From: Microbacterium sp. NC79
GTDB taxonomy: Bacteria > Actinomycetota > Actinomycetes > Actinomycetales > Microbacteriaceae
Assembly (NCBI RefSeq): GCF_019061125.1
Contig: NZ_JAHQYI010000002.1
Span: 310,001-374,000, forward strand
Reading direction: 5' to 3'
DNA length: 64,000 nucleotides
Each line of letters starts with the position of its first letter. Positions within the stretch are counted from its first letter, which is position 1. The notes below the pieces were generated by a model, which saw only the letters and a program-made list of their open reading frames with translations, did not search any database and was not told the origin of the DNA. Of this stretch, positions 37,601-46,008 are shown piece by piece. The position numbers and the translations under genes are program-made.

Positions 37601-38552
37601 GATTCTTCCTGTGCTCCTCGACGGTGAAGGCTGGATGAGTCGTGCCACAGTCTCTGATCGAGATGTTCTGCCTGTTGAGGTCCTCGTTGGAATCATGGGC
37701 TGGCCGCGGATCGCTCGAATCTGGTGGCCGATGTGGCAACAGAACCAAGAACTTGTGATCACCAAGATCCTCGAAGAGATGGATGCCGCGGAGGCCTCCG
37801 CTCAGTTACCTCCGCCGACGGACACAGCAGCTGATTCGCCTTCGCCAGTTGGCCCCGATTCGATACAGGTGCCGATCAGGCTCAAAGTCGGCAAAGAGTT
37901 CGTCGCGGAAGAACGTGCCACGAGCACGGAAGAGCCTCCCACGCCACGCGAGGCTAGTCCAGTAAGGTCACCAAACGTCGCGTTAGTCGCTTCCCCCGTT
38001 GCTATGAAAGGTGCTGAAGCAGCTCTGGCGTTTACGAGCGCCGACATGACGCCTGTTGGTCCGCGCGCGACACTTGATTCTCTCGATACGCCTGCAAACG
38101 CAGCGGCGGTTAGGTCGCAGCTCGTGGACGTGATCGAAGTTGAAGGGCCCGTCGAGCTAAACCGGCTCATTCGCATTGTCGCACGTCGATTCGACTTGGG
38201 CGCCGTAAGGGCAGCGCGCGTAGCGGAAATACGGAAACTGATTCCACGTGGCCACTTGAAGCGCGACAAGTTAGGCGAGTTCGCATGGCCAAAGGGCATT
38301 GATCCGAAACTCTGGAACGACTTTCGGGCGGCCAACGGGGAAGCCATCAGATCGATGGAGGAAATCTCTCCCCAGGAGATCGCGAACGCGATGAGAGCGA
38401 CATTGGTCGATTCTCCTTTTGCGGACCAAGAGGCAACGATGCGCGCCACCGCTGCGCTCTTCGGCATCGTGCGGCTCGGAGCAAACGTACGCGCCCGACT
38501 CGAGGCCGTCTATTCCAACCTCAACTCCAGCTATGCAATCTACAGAGAGTAG
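34650..38552 (+). CDS. DUF4011-type SF1 helicase, motor, nuclease and DUF3320 C-terminal part
   Basis: Continuation of the preceding gene in the -1 frame (real reading begins near 34618; ATG 34650 is only the first Met). SF1 motifs, counted from 34650: DEASQ near residue 606, GDSKQMPP near 631, SWHYRSQ near 682, QGDERD near 846, and VTRARR near 886. Next comes a DUF559/MTES_1575-like nuclease region (FRLDLVLSR, LLDGEGWMSR, DRDVLPVEVLVGIMGWPRIAR), then a low-complexity Pro/Ser linker and the DUF3320 domain (VELNRLIRIVARRFDLGAVR to RLGANVRARLEAVY). Predicted DNA or RNA helicase-nuclease of a defence system. Ends 5 bp from the convergent operon. Less GC-rich than core genes. Confidence 0.85.
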   Translation: MVAGCILKGMRVLFVAEKGTALAVVQRRLDEIGLNPFTLNLHHEGSNSVEVRAALRRSLSASVRPDAVAMANARRRLRNARFELTEYPRALHARNAAGHSAYSAQDELLVLSGGPSISVPLETIVNHGGELSEIRAMFSDLQRYISGAAARAGHPWRFVGRTSTDELDFATLRTLIDEIEKGIKNCANVPPPVRGVIEAAQSPQDLSFLAHAAGLSLPRGSALRAIFDPRWRTASEKAMQQAVRAINDWRPLLHGFTAGVLDLDLQSISSQFEQATASGFIGKKGRQAQAIAPLTAFTPDGKPVPIAAAVEVLKNLLAVRQAAIQIGSLVDSIPGVTGYVPRNLFSEGAFEYPSQRLQYLLTAVRGLSGDDAWSAQVRELLEQEDLAAHRLLLEQMSRAWSGWFKELEVSDDDLRTWLNGDPLLNAAQRSLPDWHRDADISRFLDLQQWIALTRQVEPMRIAGLADARTAILNGTYPAAEVEISLARGIAEASLEERIQTAKLDRFSGSSHDAHIDTYVAAQQDMRQQWAVESPAALLSKRGGQGRGMSTGGLARELEKTTRRLGTRAILSKFGGAVQELTPLVLASPSSVVDLIDPETMDFDVVIFDEASQITVPEAIGSLGRGRAAIIVGDSKQMPPSRRVGTGAADDEIDDALVDEILEDQESILSECELARVPTLSLSWHYRSQDEQLINFSNQKYYRGELSSFPTPTLLSAETGLELRRVAFPETELLTEAKGYLTKPIGFIDGQYLRSGSTPVELPGGIRAGANTNPAEAYAVVDAVRSLVGESVSKLPSIGIVTFNEPQRELIEELLLSADHRGIADAMNESKMGASDVLFVKALEQVQGDERDTIIFSVAFSKQANGKIPTNFGPLSNNGGERRLNVAVTRARRKNIIFCSFDPVDLDVSGSAFDGPKHFKDFLTQATHGSRTPADTDSRVAIRDRHRDSIAAALEQRGLVVRTDVGMSNFRLDLVLSRQAAPDVPILPVLLDGEGWMSRATVSDRDVLPVEVLVGIMGWPRIARIWWPMWQQNQELVITKILEEMDAAEASAQLPPPTDTAADSPSPVGPDSIQVPIRLKVGKEFVAEERATSTEEPPTPREASPVRSPNVALVASPVAMKGAEAALAFTSADMTPVGPRATLDSLDTPANAAAVRSQLVDVIEVEGPVELNRLIRIVARRFDLGAVRAARVAEIRKLIPRGHLKRDKLGEFAWPKGIDPKLWNDFRAANGEAIRSMEEISPQEIANAMRATLVDSPFADQEATMRATAALFGIVRLGANVRARLEAVYSNLNSSYAIYRE

Positions 38553-38557
38553 GAAAA

Positions 38558-39346
38558 CTAGCCGCCGACAGTGGTGGTGACGCGATCTTCACCACCGTTG
38601 TCGGCAGCCAAGGCTGTGACAGCTTTACGATTCGATTCAAAAATCGCGTCGACCAACACGTCCATACGCGAGTCATCGAGGGATGCGACGTCTGTCACGC
38701 GTAGCTCGTACTGCAGATCCATGAAACTCCGCCGAGCAATCTCACGACGGGTGCTGTTGTTCAGCGAAAGAAGCGACAAGTTTCGAGCGACGCTCTGCGA
38801 CAATCTGTGATCCGCCGACAACGACCTATCTACGAGGCCAACAAGCTCGTCTTCGTAAACACTGACTTCCGGGTCGTCGAGCATCGGCCCGAGAATCCAG
38901 GACCGAAGGTAGACGCGGTAAAAGACGTTTCGCCTACCCGCCAGAAATCGTGCGCGCGATAGCTTGCCATTAGCCGGAGGAAATCGTCGCACTGCGAGAT
39001 CCGGCAAAACAACCAACGTTAGGTAGGGCCAGGTCTCAGGATGAGACGCGATCGCGCGCCCCTCATCCGCGAACCAGTCATTCAAAACCCGTCCAACAAC
39101 AATGTCGAATTTCCTGTCCGCGTTGCGCGACTTCCCAGCGTCAATTACTGCCGCTTGAAGCCTCTCCCGAAGTTCAGAAAGCCGGGGTACCGACACCGGT
39201 ATCCCATCCATCTGTGGGTAGATCGCCTTCGGATGATGCTTTCCATCTACGAAGGGCACTACCTTGGCTCCTGCGGACAGCTGACTTTCCAAGGACTCTA
39301 CGGCAGCGATGGCATCGTTCTTAGATAGCCGTGGATAGATGTGCAT
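38558..39346 (-). CDS. Defence-operon protein, DUF6339-like
   Basis: A 262-residue soluble protein, last gene of the leftward defence operon, 5 bp after the preceding gene. Segments RKFDIVVGRVLNDWFADEGR, WPYLTLVVLPDLAVRRFPP and RNVFYRVYLRSWILG recall the DUF6339 proteins that accompany methyltransferase/Z1 clusters; this is from memory and could be wrong. No catalytic motif recognised. Because it is translationally linked to the GHKL and nuclease genes it is probably a structural or regulatory subunit of the same system. Confidence 0.65.
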   Translation of the reverse strand: MHIYPRLSKNDAIAAVESLESQLSAGAKVVPFVDGKHHPKAIYPQMDGIPVSVPRLSELRERLQAAVIDAGKSRNADRKFDIVVGRVLNDWFADEGRAIASHPETWPYLTLVVLPDLAVRRFPPANGKLSRARFLAGRRNVFYRVYLRSWILGPMLDDPEVSVYEDELVGLVDRSLSADHRLSQSVARNLSLLSLNNSTRREIARRSFMDLQYELRVTDVASLDDSRMDVLVDAIFESNRKAVTALAADNGGEDRVTTTVGG

Positions 39347-39351
39347 CTGCG

Positions 39352-40251
39352 CTACAACCGCCCAAACGTAACTTGTTCACGTGACCTGGTGAGGAGCTCG
39401 GCCAAGTCCTCTGTGACCATGCGCATACCGTCTGCCAATTCCAGCCCCATCGACCCTGCGATAGCAACACCCAGCGCGGCAAGGCAACCATCGTCGGCGG
39501 TCGCGATCTGAATCATCTGATCGGCCGAGATCGTATCCCGCCAACTTGCCAGCCGATGGAGGACGACAAGGTGGATATCCACTTGCATAGATTGAAAGAG
39601 CGTGGAGTCAGCCTCCCCAGATAGTAGCGACTCGCACAGCGGCGAATCGGTGTTGATGAATAAACGCACCGCTGAGCTAATGCTCCACTCGGGCCCCGCA
39701 TCCTGCGGTGATTCAACGGCCCAAGGGGTATCTCGGCGATACGTCGCTTGAAATGAGACCGCCGAGGTAGGAAACCCGGCTGAAGTGTCTTCGAGGGACA
39801 AAGTGAGTGGCGGTGACATGCGCCAAAGCTTGGCGGCTTCATGCCGACCACTCGCACTGCCGGCAAGGGTGGGCAGCAGACCTGGCCCGACAACCCACAC
39901 GTCGAGCGAGACCTCATCCGCCAGCAATTCGCCGTCAAGAATGACCAACCCGTCAGCAACCGTGCCGCCACCCGAATAACTTCGGATTGCAAGCTTTTCA
40001 CGCCAGCTCGTACGCGATGCAAGGCAGGTCGCGACGACGTACGCTGCAATCTCGTCAGCTTCCGGGGACAGAGCGCTCTGTTCGTAGAAGTCATTCGAGA
40101 TCGCTAGTCGAATACCAAACCTCAGGTCCGACCCTGGCACCCACGCAGACGTCAAATCGCTGAGTTCTACATCGGGTTCGATAAGCGTGACCATCGCGGT
40201 AACAGTGCTTGGCGATGGCGTGCGATATGGAAGAGACTCTACTGTTGCCAC
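39352..40251 (-). CDS. Uncharacterised defence-operon protein
   Basis: A 299-residue protein starting at GTG 40251, overlapping the end of the GHKL gene by 13 bp. Mostly beta-rich in the first 240 residues (DLRFGIRLAISNDFYEQ, LDVWVVGPGLLPTL, AVSFQATYRRDTPWAVE), then a helical C-terminus. No Walker, nuclease or methylase motifs. The operon position between the GHKL ATPase and the DUF6339-like gene suggests an adaptor or DNA-contacting subunit, but this is inference only. Confidence 0.65.
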   Translation of the reverse strand: MATVESLPYRTPSPSTVTAMVTLIEPDVELSDLTSAWVPGSDLRFGIRLAISNDFYEQSALSPEADEIAAYVVATCLASRTSWREKLAIRSYSGGGTVADGLVILDGELLADEVSLDVWVVGPGLLPTLAGSASGRHEAAKLWRMSPPLTLSLEDTSAGFPTSAVSFQATYRRDTPWAVESPQDAGPEWSISSAVRLFINTDSPLCESLLSGEADSTLFQSMQVDIHLVVLHRLASWRDTISADQMIQIATADDGCLAALGVAIAGSMGLELADGMRMVTEDLAELLTRSREQVTFGRL

Positions 40252-42155
40252 GAGGATTCTCCCGCCGTGAGTTCGATCCTGAAAGCACGACGGGCTGCGC
40301 CGACAAACTCCAAAGCGGCGGGCTGCCCGACTGGCAGGTCACACTCAATCGACCCGTTCGACTCCTGGTTCTGTAGCCACACTGGTTCTAGCTCGGCAGC
40401 GTTCACCGATTCGCGAATTCCTTCACCAATGGTGCTCACGGCAAGGCGCACTGCCAGGAACTGTGCATCGCCCAGGGGCGTAAAATCAACGCGCTGGCGT
40501 TGTCTCCCGTCAGCGAGCGTCTCAATGAGTCGAACGGAGTGTACCTCCACAGTTCCAGCACTCGTGACGGCGTGCTTGCCGTTTCTGCCAGCCTTCGTTC
40601 CCCCACCAACCACGCCAGGGGTCTTGGGTGCAGGCAACAAGCTCGCGAATCGCCGCGACAGGCCCCCGACGTGTGCTTTTTCGCCTTCCGACGAAGGCGA
40701 AACCACAGGTGGCGCCAGCTCATCTCGGATCCATCGTGCAACGGTGAGACGCGTGTGTCTTGCGACTCGCCCCGCTTCGCCTCCGCCTTCTTCTACCCAT
40801 GCATCGTGTGCGGGCGGCTCCGCATCCGCGTAGATGCGGTCGAATTCCGGAGTCGATTTATAGACAGCGAGCCAGTCATACCCAGCGATGACTCCATGAT
40901 CAACCCAATGCTCCGTGGAGACAATCAACTCTGCACTGTCACGCATAAGTGCGATGCGGCCGAGTTGTGACTCTCCCTTCAGCGGATCGAGGTCGTCTGA
41001 CGCGAGGAGTGGTTCCATCGCTGTTACTCGGCGCACAAACGCCAAGTGACCGATCACTTTGTTGTGTCGTGTGATCGCCTGAACCTTGATCGGCAATGAT
41101 TGCGGGCTCGCAAAGGGCCCAGTCTCTCCCCTGCGAGTTGCTCGAATTGCGTTCAGAGCCGCACCCCATAGATCAAGCGCTCCGGCCGGGTCCGCCTTTA
41201 GTGGAACCTGCACGCCCGCGATTATCAAGTTGAGCCCCATAGGATCTTCATCATGATCCGGGACTGGAATGAGCTTGGGCCAAAGGTGCCGTCGAATCGC
41301 CTGGCTTGCGTCTCTCGCGAAAAGGTCTTCCAGGGCTTCTTTGGATCCCGCCGTCCTGTCGATTTCATAGGCTTCTTCCGCGCCCGAAGCTCCTTCTACG
41401 ACATTTGGGATGCGAGGATCAACGATCAGCATTGACGTGCCGGTCTCGCCTGAGTCGTAATGTCGCGAGAAAAAGTGCTCCCCCAAGCGTTGCGCGTCGT
41501 CTCCGACAACGGGGAGCACAATCTCGTCACCGGTTAGACCCCACCAATGGCGCCCCGTGTACTGCGTTTTGCCTTGATTGTAGGAGTCCTGAAACGCAGA
41601 AACGATAAAGCGGTGTTCCAGCTTGCCATCCATACCGACGCAACGGGTCCAATAGACGACCACTCCGATACCGCTATACGCGTACGCAGCGGTCTTCCCA
41701 AACCCGTATGTTCCTCCGCCCTGGCCGTCATCGCGCGGAACGCCGACCTTAAGGATGAGGTCTTCATAATTCTTGGGAACATCCGGACCAGTTGTTCGCA
41801 GATCAACGGGCCCATCAAGTCCGGTGGTGCCCCGATCATAGATTTCGAGGATATGAATGCTATTAGCCGAGGATTTGACGCTATGCCCTGGAGCCTTTGC
41901 CTCGCCTAGAAGCGTCTGTAGGTCACCCCTTAGGCGGAAATCCAACCTGCGTAAATGAATGCCGAATGAAGGGGTCTGACCATCGCGCCTCGCATCCCAG
42001 CTGTTCTGCGCGGTTTCTCGAACGAGGACCTCGAGGGGAGTTAGCTCCGTGCGCCCAAGGAGTCGGTCACCGCCTTTTCCGTCCATATCACCGGGACGAA
42101 ATTGCTTGGGATGCCAATCTAGTTGCGGGACTCGGAACGTGGTGAGAATGGTCAC
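40239..42155 (-). CDS. MORC/MutL-like GHKL ATPase
   Basis: A 638-residue protein, GTG start at 42155 overlapping the nuclease stop by 4 bp. The N-terminal GHKL (Bergerat) fold shows all boxes: N-box VRETAQNSWDA (45-55, E47 and N51), G1 box YDRGTTGL (106-113), G2 box GGGTYGFGKT (146-155). The C-terminal half is unassigned and beta-rich. Iyer, Abhiman and Aravind (2008) described such GHKL ATPases, close to eukaryotic MORC, in operons with a methylase, a Z1/helicase protein and a restriction fold nuclease, the same company as here. It probably acts as an ATP-driven DNA clamp that loads or controls the nuclease. Confidence 0.83.
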   Translation of the reverse strand: MTILTTFRVPQLDWHPKQFRPGDMDGKGGDRLLGRTELTPLEVLVRETAQNSWDARRDGQTPSFGIHLRRLDFRLRGDLQTLLGEAKAPGHSVKSSANSIHILEIYDRGTTGLDGPVDLRTTGPDVPKNYEDLILKVGVPRDDGQGGGTYGFGKTAAYAYSGIGVVVYWTRCVGMDGKLEHRFIVSAFQDSYNQGKTQYTGRHWWGLTGDEIVLPVVGDDAQRLGEHFFSRHYDSGETGTSMLIVDPRIPNVVEGASGAEEAYEIDRTAGSKEALEDLFARDASQAIRRHLWPKLIPVPDHDEDPMGLNLIIAGVQVPLKADPAGALDLWGAALNAIRATRRGETGPFASPQSLPIKVQAITRHNKVIGHLAFVRRVTAMEPLLASDDLDPLKGESQLGRIALMRDSAELIVSTEHWVDHGVIAGYDWLAVYKSTPEFDRIYADAEPPAHDAWVEEGGGEAGRVARHTRLTVARWIRDELAPPVVSPSSEGEKAHVGGLSRRFASLLPAPKTPGVVGGGTKAGRNGKHAVTSAGTVEVHSVRLIETLADGRQRQRVDFTPLGDAQFLAVRLAVSTIGEGIRESVNAAELEPVWLQNQESNGSIECDLPVGQPAALEFVGAARRAFRIELTAGESSWQQ

Positions 42156-43129
42156 AGCGCCGCCAGCACCACCGGAAGATCGGAGGACGATAGTTTGTCC
42201 GGACAGGCATCCAGGTGGAGCCCAAACTTTAGCCCGCTAACGCCTTGGAGATCAGCTTCTCGTAGCCTCGAGGCGCGCACACCAGGAAAGTCGGGACCGA
42301 CAAAATAGAGCCGTTCCTCTCCAATTGAGAATCGGAGTTCCTCGTCAACGATAATTGGCGCGTCGGAGTTCGAGCGAGACAGAATATCGACCGATGAAAC
42401 TCCGTGGGCGTGAATACGGTCGAGGAGGTCCTGAATCGTTAGCCCATTCGGGTCCTCGTCCACGCGAAAGGTTGCCAGGTGTAGAGAGCCACTTGGCGGC
42501 GGGTCCAGCTGGTAGGCACCATGGATGGAGACCTGGGGGCTATTCAGAGTGGTGTAGGTCTTCACTTCGAGCGCATTGGTCAGGTAAAAATCGTGGCGAT
42601 ATCCGTCCTTTCCGCGCCAAGCCTTCATCGCTCGGGTGGGGTCAACGGCTGCCATCCGCTCGAGAACAGTCAGTTCGCCAAACAACCCCACGATGTGGCT
42701 CTTGCTGACGGATTTCACCTGACGGTGCAACACCAGTCGCCAAGCATCGATTACTTCACGGAGCTCATCCACTGCATGGTGACCCGTGGCATCGACGCGA
42801 TCTAGCATTTCGCCGACAAGCGACGCGAATGTATCGACAAGCCATTCCTCAACGCAGGTCACATCGAGGATCTCACGCCCATGCGTCCCCTGCACCGACG
42901 TCCATTGGGCGGGCAACACCTCACCGACCGACAGATCAAATTTCTTTACGCCATCGGGTAGCTCCACGAGGAGGTGGATCCGCTCGAACGAATCTTTCGC
43001 AAGAGCGACTTCGTGTGGCCGATAGAACGGGCCGATGATCGATTGAGCGTACTGACCAGCCGACGGCCGCTTGGGAGCGAGGTTGGCTAGCGCTGCTGCT
43101 ACGCGGACTCGGCCTGAGTCATTCATCAT
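42152..43129 (-). CDS. PD-(D/E)XK nuclease, DUF4420-like
   Basis: A 325-residue protein starting at ATG 43129, overlapping the Z1 gene stop. The nuclease core is HDFYLTNALEVKTYT (D...EVK), preceded by the helix GLFGELTVLERMAA with a supporting Glu, as in the 'PD-(D/E)XK motif protein' DUF4420 family. It is the likely DNA-cutting subunit of this restriction-modification system. Overlaps by 4 bp with genes on both sides. Confidence 0.82.
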   Translation of the reverse strand: MMNDSGRVRVAAALANLAPKRPSAGQYAQSIIGPFYRPHEVALAKDSFERIHLLVELPDGVKKFDLSVGEVLPAQWTSVQGTHGREILDVTCVEEWLVDTFASLVGEMLDRVDATGHHAVDELREVIDAWRLVLHRQVKSVSKSHIVGLFGELTVLERMAAVDPTRAMKAWRGKDGYRHDFYLTNALEVKTYTTLNSPQVSIHGAYQLDPPPSGSLHLATFRVDEDPNGLTIQDLLDRIHAHGVSSVDILSRSNSDAPIIVDEELRFSIGEERLYFVGPDFPGVRASRLREADLQGVSGLKFGLHLDACPDKLSSSDLPVVLAAL

Positions 43130-45909
43130 TGCCCTTCCTTAAAGTCATCCTCATCGTCAATGAACCGAACAAGGCCATCTTCGCCCTGGTCGGGAAGTTC
43201 CTCATCCAGTTCGAGATCCGGCGCTGGATTCAGATCTACTGCGAAGTAGTTGTGGTCGTTGCTCTTGAGTGACCACGGGTAAACAATCCCGACACCGATC
43301 AAATCCTCATCCGCGTTCATCGCGACTCGCGCCGCGCTGGCGGTTCCGGCGGGCTGGGATGCCCGATCGATCGCGTACAGGACCACAACCCCTACCTCCG
43401 GGCACATCTCCTTGCGGAACGGCTTTACGTGCGTTTCGCGGCTCTTGTTCTTGTCCAACTTCTTCAGCCCTGCGGCCAAGTCTGGGTCGAGGAGATTGTT
43501 GACGGCCAGTATCTCAAGATCGAGCACCCAGTCGGATCCCGACATAAGCGCACGAATATTCACCAACTCAGCTGTTTCACTCACGGAGTCGGTCAGTTCC
43601 GGTGTGGCACGCCATCCGCCGGTTGCTGTCTCACTTAGCGGTGCGCGATTGACGAGACGCACGGAAGTTTCTTCGTCGAAGGCAAAGGTTCCCGCACCGC
43701 TCTTACCTGCAGCAAGAACGACATTCCAGCGAGCATCAGGACGATGCGTGGCAGCCCAGGACTTGACGGCATCCCCCCGCAGCCAACTTCCATCGGCCTC
43801 GTTACTCATGGCGTCCAGGAACGTCACCACCTCTGAGGTAGGAACACTGGAAAAGACCATCGCGTCGCCTGGTGCCGACGAACGCCGGACGGTGTGAGTG
43901 GCAGTTTCACGCGCCCGGGCAACGAAATCACGCGCCGCAGTTTGTCCGGCCAAAGCACCCACGCGAGATTTGTCAAGGATGGTCCGTTGGTGCCGTGTCC
44001 CCCCAAGGCCCACGTTGACAGCCTTCGTAGCCCACATCTTCCCCGGCGCGACAATGGATAGGCGGCCTGGGTGAGCCCGCACGCGAAGCGCGTATTCGCG
44101 CGGAACGCGCCCCTCCTTCTCCATCGTCACTACATCAGCTCTAAGCTCTTCCTCGACAATCGCGAGGTGACGGTAGTCGTTAAGCAGCCCGGACGACGCC
44201 CATACCCTAGCCAGGTCCTGGTAGTAGGGACGGAAGCCAAACCAGCGCCCCATCTGAAGCAACGTGTCGTAGGTGTTGGAAGTGCGAAGGAAGTATGACA
44301 CGACAAGACCTTCGAGCGTCAGTCCTCGTGACAGCGTTCCACCACCGATCGCAATAATGAGCTGCGGCGTGTCATCGGGATAGGAAAGGCGATCCGTGGA
44401 GTATCCGTTATCCACAACAACCTTGATCTTTCCGATCAAGTCATACGCGCGAGCCCAGACCTCGTGCCATTCCGGTAGCTCGAGACCTTCGACCGCGCCG
44501 ATCCCTTTCGTCTCTCGTAGAAAGACCTCCCGAAAGTTCTGCTCTTCAGATTGTCGTTCACCCGCAAGGTAATTTACGAACCCCGACATCATCTCCTTGA
44601 GACGCTCATGACCAAGCACGCGATGAGTGGTGTGGAGCAACATCGATGAGTGAGCAGCGGTGCCTGTCCTGAGCTCTCGGATCGCCGTCGCGAGTAGGAA
44701 CCAACGAACAGCTTCTTCTAGCGAAGGCGCGAGTTCGGGTACGAAACTCGCAAGCGTCTTCTGGGTTGGTGTAACCATGTCGGCGTCGGACTGTGGAATG
44801 TCTCGTGAAAAGTTACCGGTGCTTGCGGCTTCGTCCTCACTATCGGCGTCTTGGGACAAGTTGAAGAATGTATCGACTCCCATGTATCCGGCGGGACGAG
44901 GCAGGGTCAGGACAAAGTCTTCTGGATAGAGGTCCTCTTGATCCTGTGGATCGATGAAGATATTCGCGAACGGTGTCGCTGTGTAAGCGAGATAAGTACC
45001 GGTGTTGGTGTTCTTCCAAATATCCCGCACAAGCTTATTGATCGCTGAGATCTCGAGCTTTTCACCCTTTGAGTTCGGGGTTGCCTGGTCAGATTCGTCG
45101 TCGATGATGAGCACACCGCGGTTGAAAGGTTGCCCTTGCGACAGCTTCTTCATGAAGGAGACCACATTCGCGAGACGCGTCGAATTCTTCTTGACGATCA
45201 AGACACCAACGTTGCCGTGGTTATTGAGAAAGCCGATATTGTCGGTCCCGGCAAAGTCGGAATGTGCTCCGGTAAGAAGGTGCCACGCGGGGCCGCCCTT
45301 CTCGCTCAAGACATTCATCGAGAGGTCCTTCGCGAGACGAGCTTGGGTCTGAGCTCGAAGATTCGAGTGCATACCCGCGAGAACAATAATGAGTCGGTAT
45401 CCCGCGTCTACTGCTTTCGCGATGACGCCCGCATAGTTCGCGGTTTTGCCCGACTGCACGTATCCGATCACAAGCCCTTTGCGCTTCTCGCCATGCTGGT
45501 GAGGGTTCGCACACCGCGAGAGGATTCGCGTCGTAGATTCGTCGATGTCCTTGACGACGCCTTGCATCGCGGCAACCGCAGCCACTTGGTCTTTGGCCTT
45601 CGTGTCGAGTAGCTTCGCTTCGAGCCTCGTCTTATAGCTCGGCCAGGCTCCCTTGTGCACGAGGGGGCCGCTATACCAAGACACCGCTCCAGGATGACCA
45701 ACGAGCATATTTCCGACCGAAATGTTGTCGACGCGCTCGCGTTGCGACTTCACGAACTGTTGGTAGGCGATCACAAATCCAGGGAACATAGCGTCGACAA
45801 GGGCCAACGACTCCTGCGTGGCCTTTGCGATCGGACGTCCGGCTGATTGTTGAGCCGACAGCATCCCTTCGAAGGCTCCGAGCCCAATCTGAAAATTAGC
45901 CGAGTCCAT
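43126..45909 (-). CDS. Z1-domain helicase-like ATPase
   Basis: Start at ATG 45909 (GAGGTGG upstream); an in-frame GTG at 45948 would add 13 residues and remains possible. The ~927-residue protein has an SF2-like motor: Walker A variant GYVQSGKTANY, Walker B LIIDDESDQATPN, motif III AYTATPFAN, and the Z1 signature GGTLSRGLTLEGLVVSYFL with LQMGRWFGFR. The Z1 domain (Pfam) was defined in the restriction-modification study of Iyer and co-workers. It likely translocates on or senses DNA for the nuclease. Separated by ~100 bp from the methyltransferase gene. Confidence 0.86.
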   Translation of the reverse strand: MDSANFQIGLGAFEGMLSAQQSAGRPIAKATQESLALVDAMFPGFVIAYQQFVKSQRERVDNISVGNMLVGHPGAVSWYSGPLVHKGAWPSYKTRLEAKLLDTKAKDQVAAVAAMQGVVKDIDESTTRILSRCANPHQHGEKRKGLVIGYVQSGKTANYAGVIAKAVDAGYRLIIVLAGMHSNLRAQTQARLAKDLSMNVLSEKGGPAWHLLTGAHSDFAGTDNIGFLNNHGNVGVLIVKKNSTRLANVVSFMKKLSQGQPFNRGVLIIDDESDQATPNSKGEKLEISAINKLVRDIWKNTNTGTYLAYTATPFANIFIDPQDQEDLYPEDFVLTLPRPAGYMGVDTFFNLSQDADSEDEAASTGNFSRDIPQSDADMVTPTQKTLASFVPELAPSLEEAVRWFLLATAIRELRTGTAAHSSMLLHTTHRVLGHERLKEMMSGFVNYLAGERQSEEQNFREVFLRETKGIGAVEGLELPEWHEVWARAYDLIGKIKVVVDNGYSTDRLSYPDDTPQLIIAIGGGTLSRGLTLEGLVVSYFLRTSNTYDTLLQMGRWFGFRPYYQDLARVWASSGLLNDYRHLAIVEEELRADVVTMEKEGRVPREYALRVRAHPGRLSIVAPGKMWATKAVNVGLGGTRHQRTILDKSRVGALAGQTAARDFVARARETATHTVRRSSAPGDAMVFSSVPTSEVVTFLDAMSNEADGSWLRGDAVKSWAATHRPDARWNVVLAAGKSGAGTFAFDEETSVRLVNRAPLSETATGGWRATPELTDSVSETAELVNIRALMSGSDWVLDLEILAVNNLLDPDLAAGLKKLDKNKSRETHVKPFRKEMCPEVGVVVLYAIDRASQPAGTASAARVAMNADEDLIGVGIVYPWSLKSNDHNYFAVDLNPAPDLELDEELPDQGEDGLVRFIDDEDDFKEGQ

Positions 45910-46008
45910 GTTCAACGTTGCCACCTCGAAATCGCCGTCAGCCCACACCGAGCTACTGACCTATTCGTAGCATGAATTCGTCATGCAATTCGTGCACGAA
46001 AGCACTGT

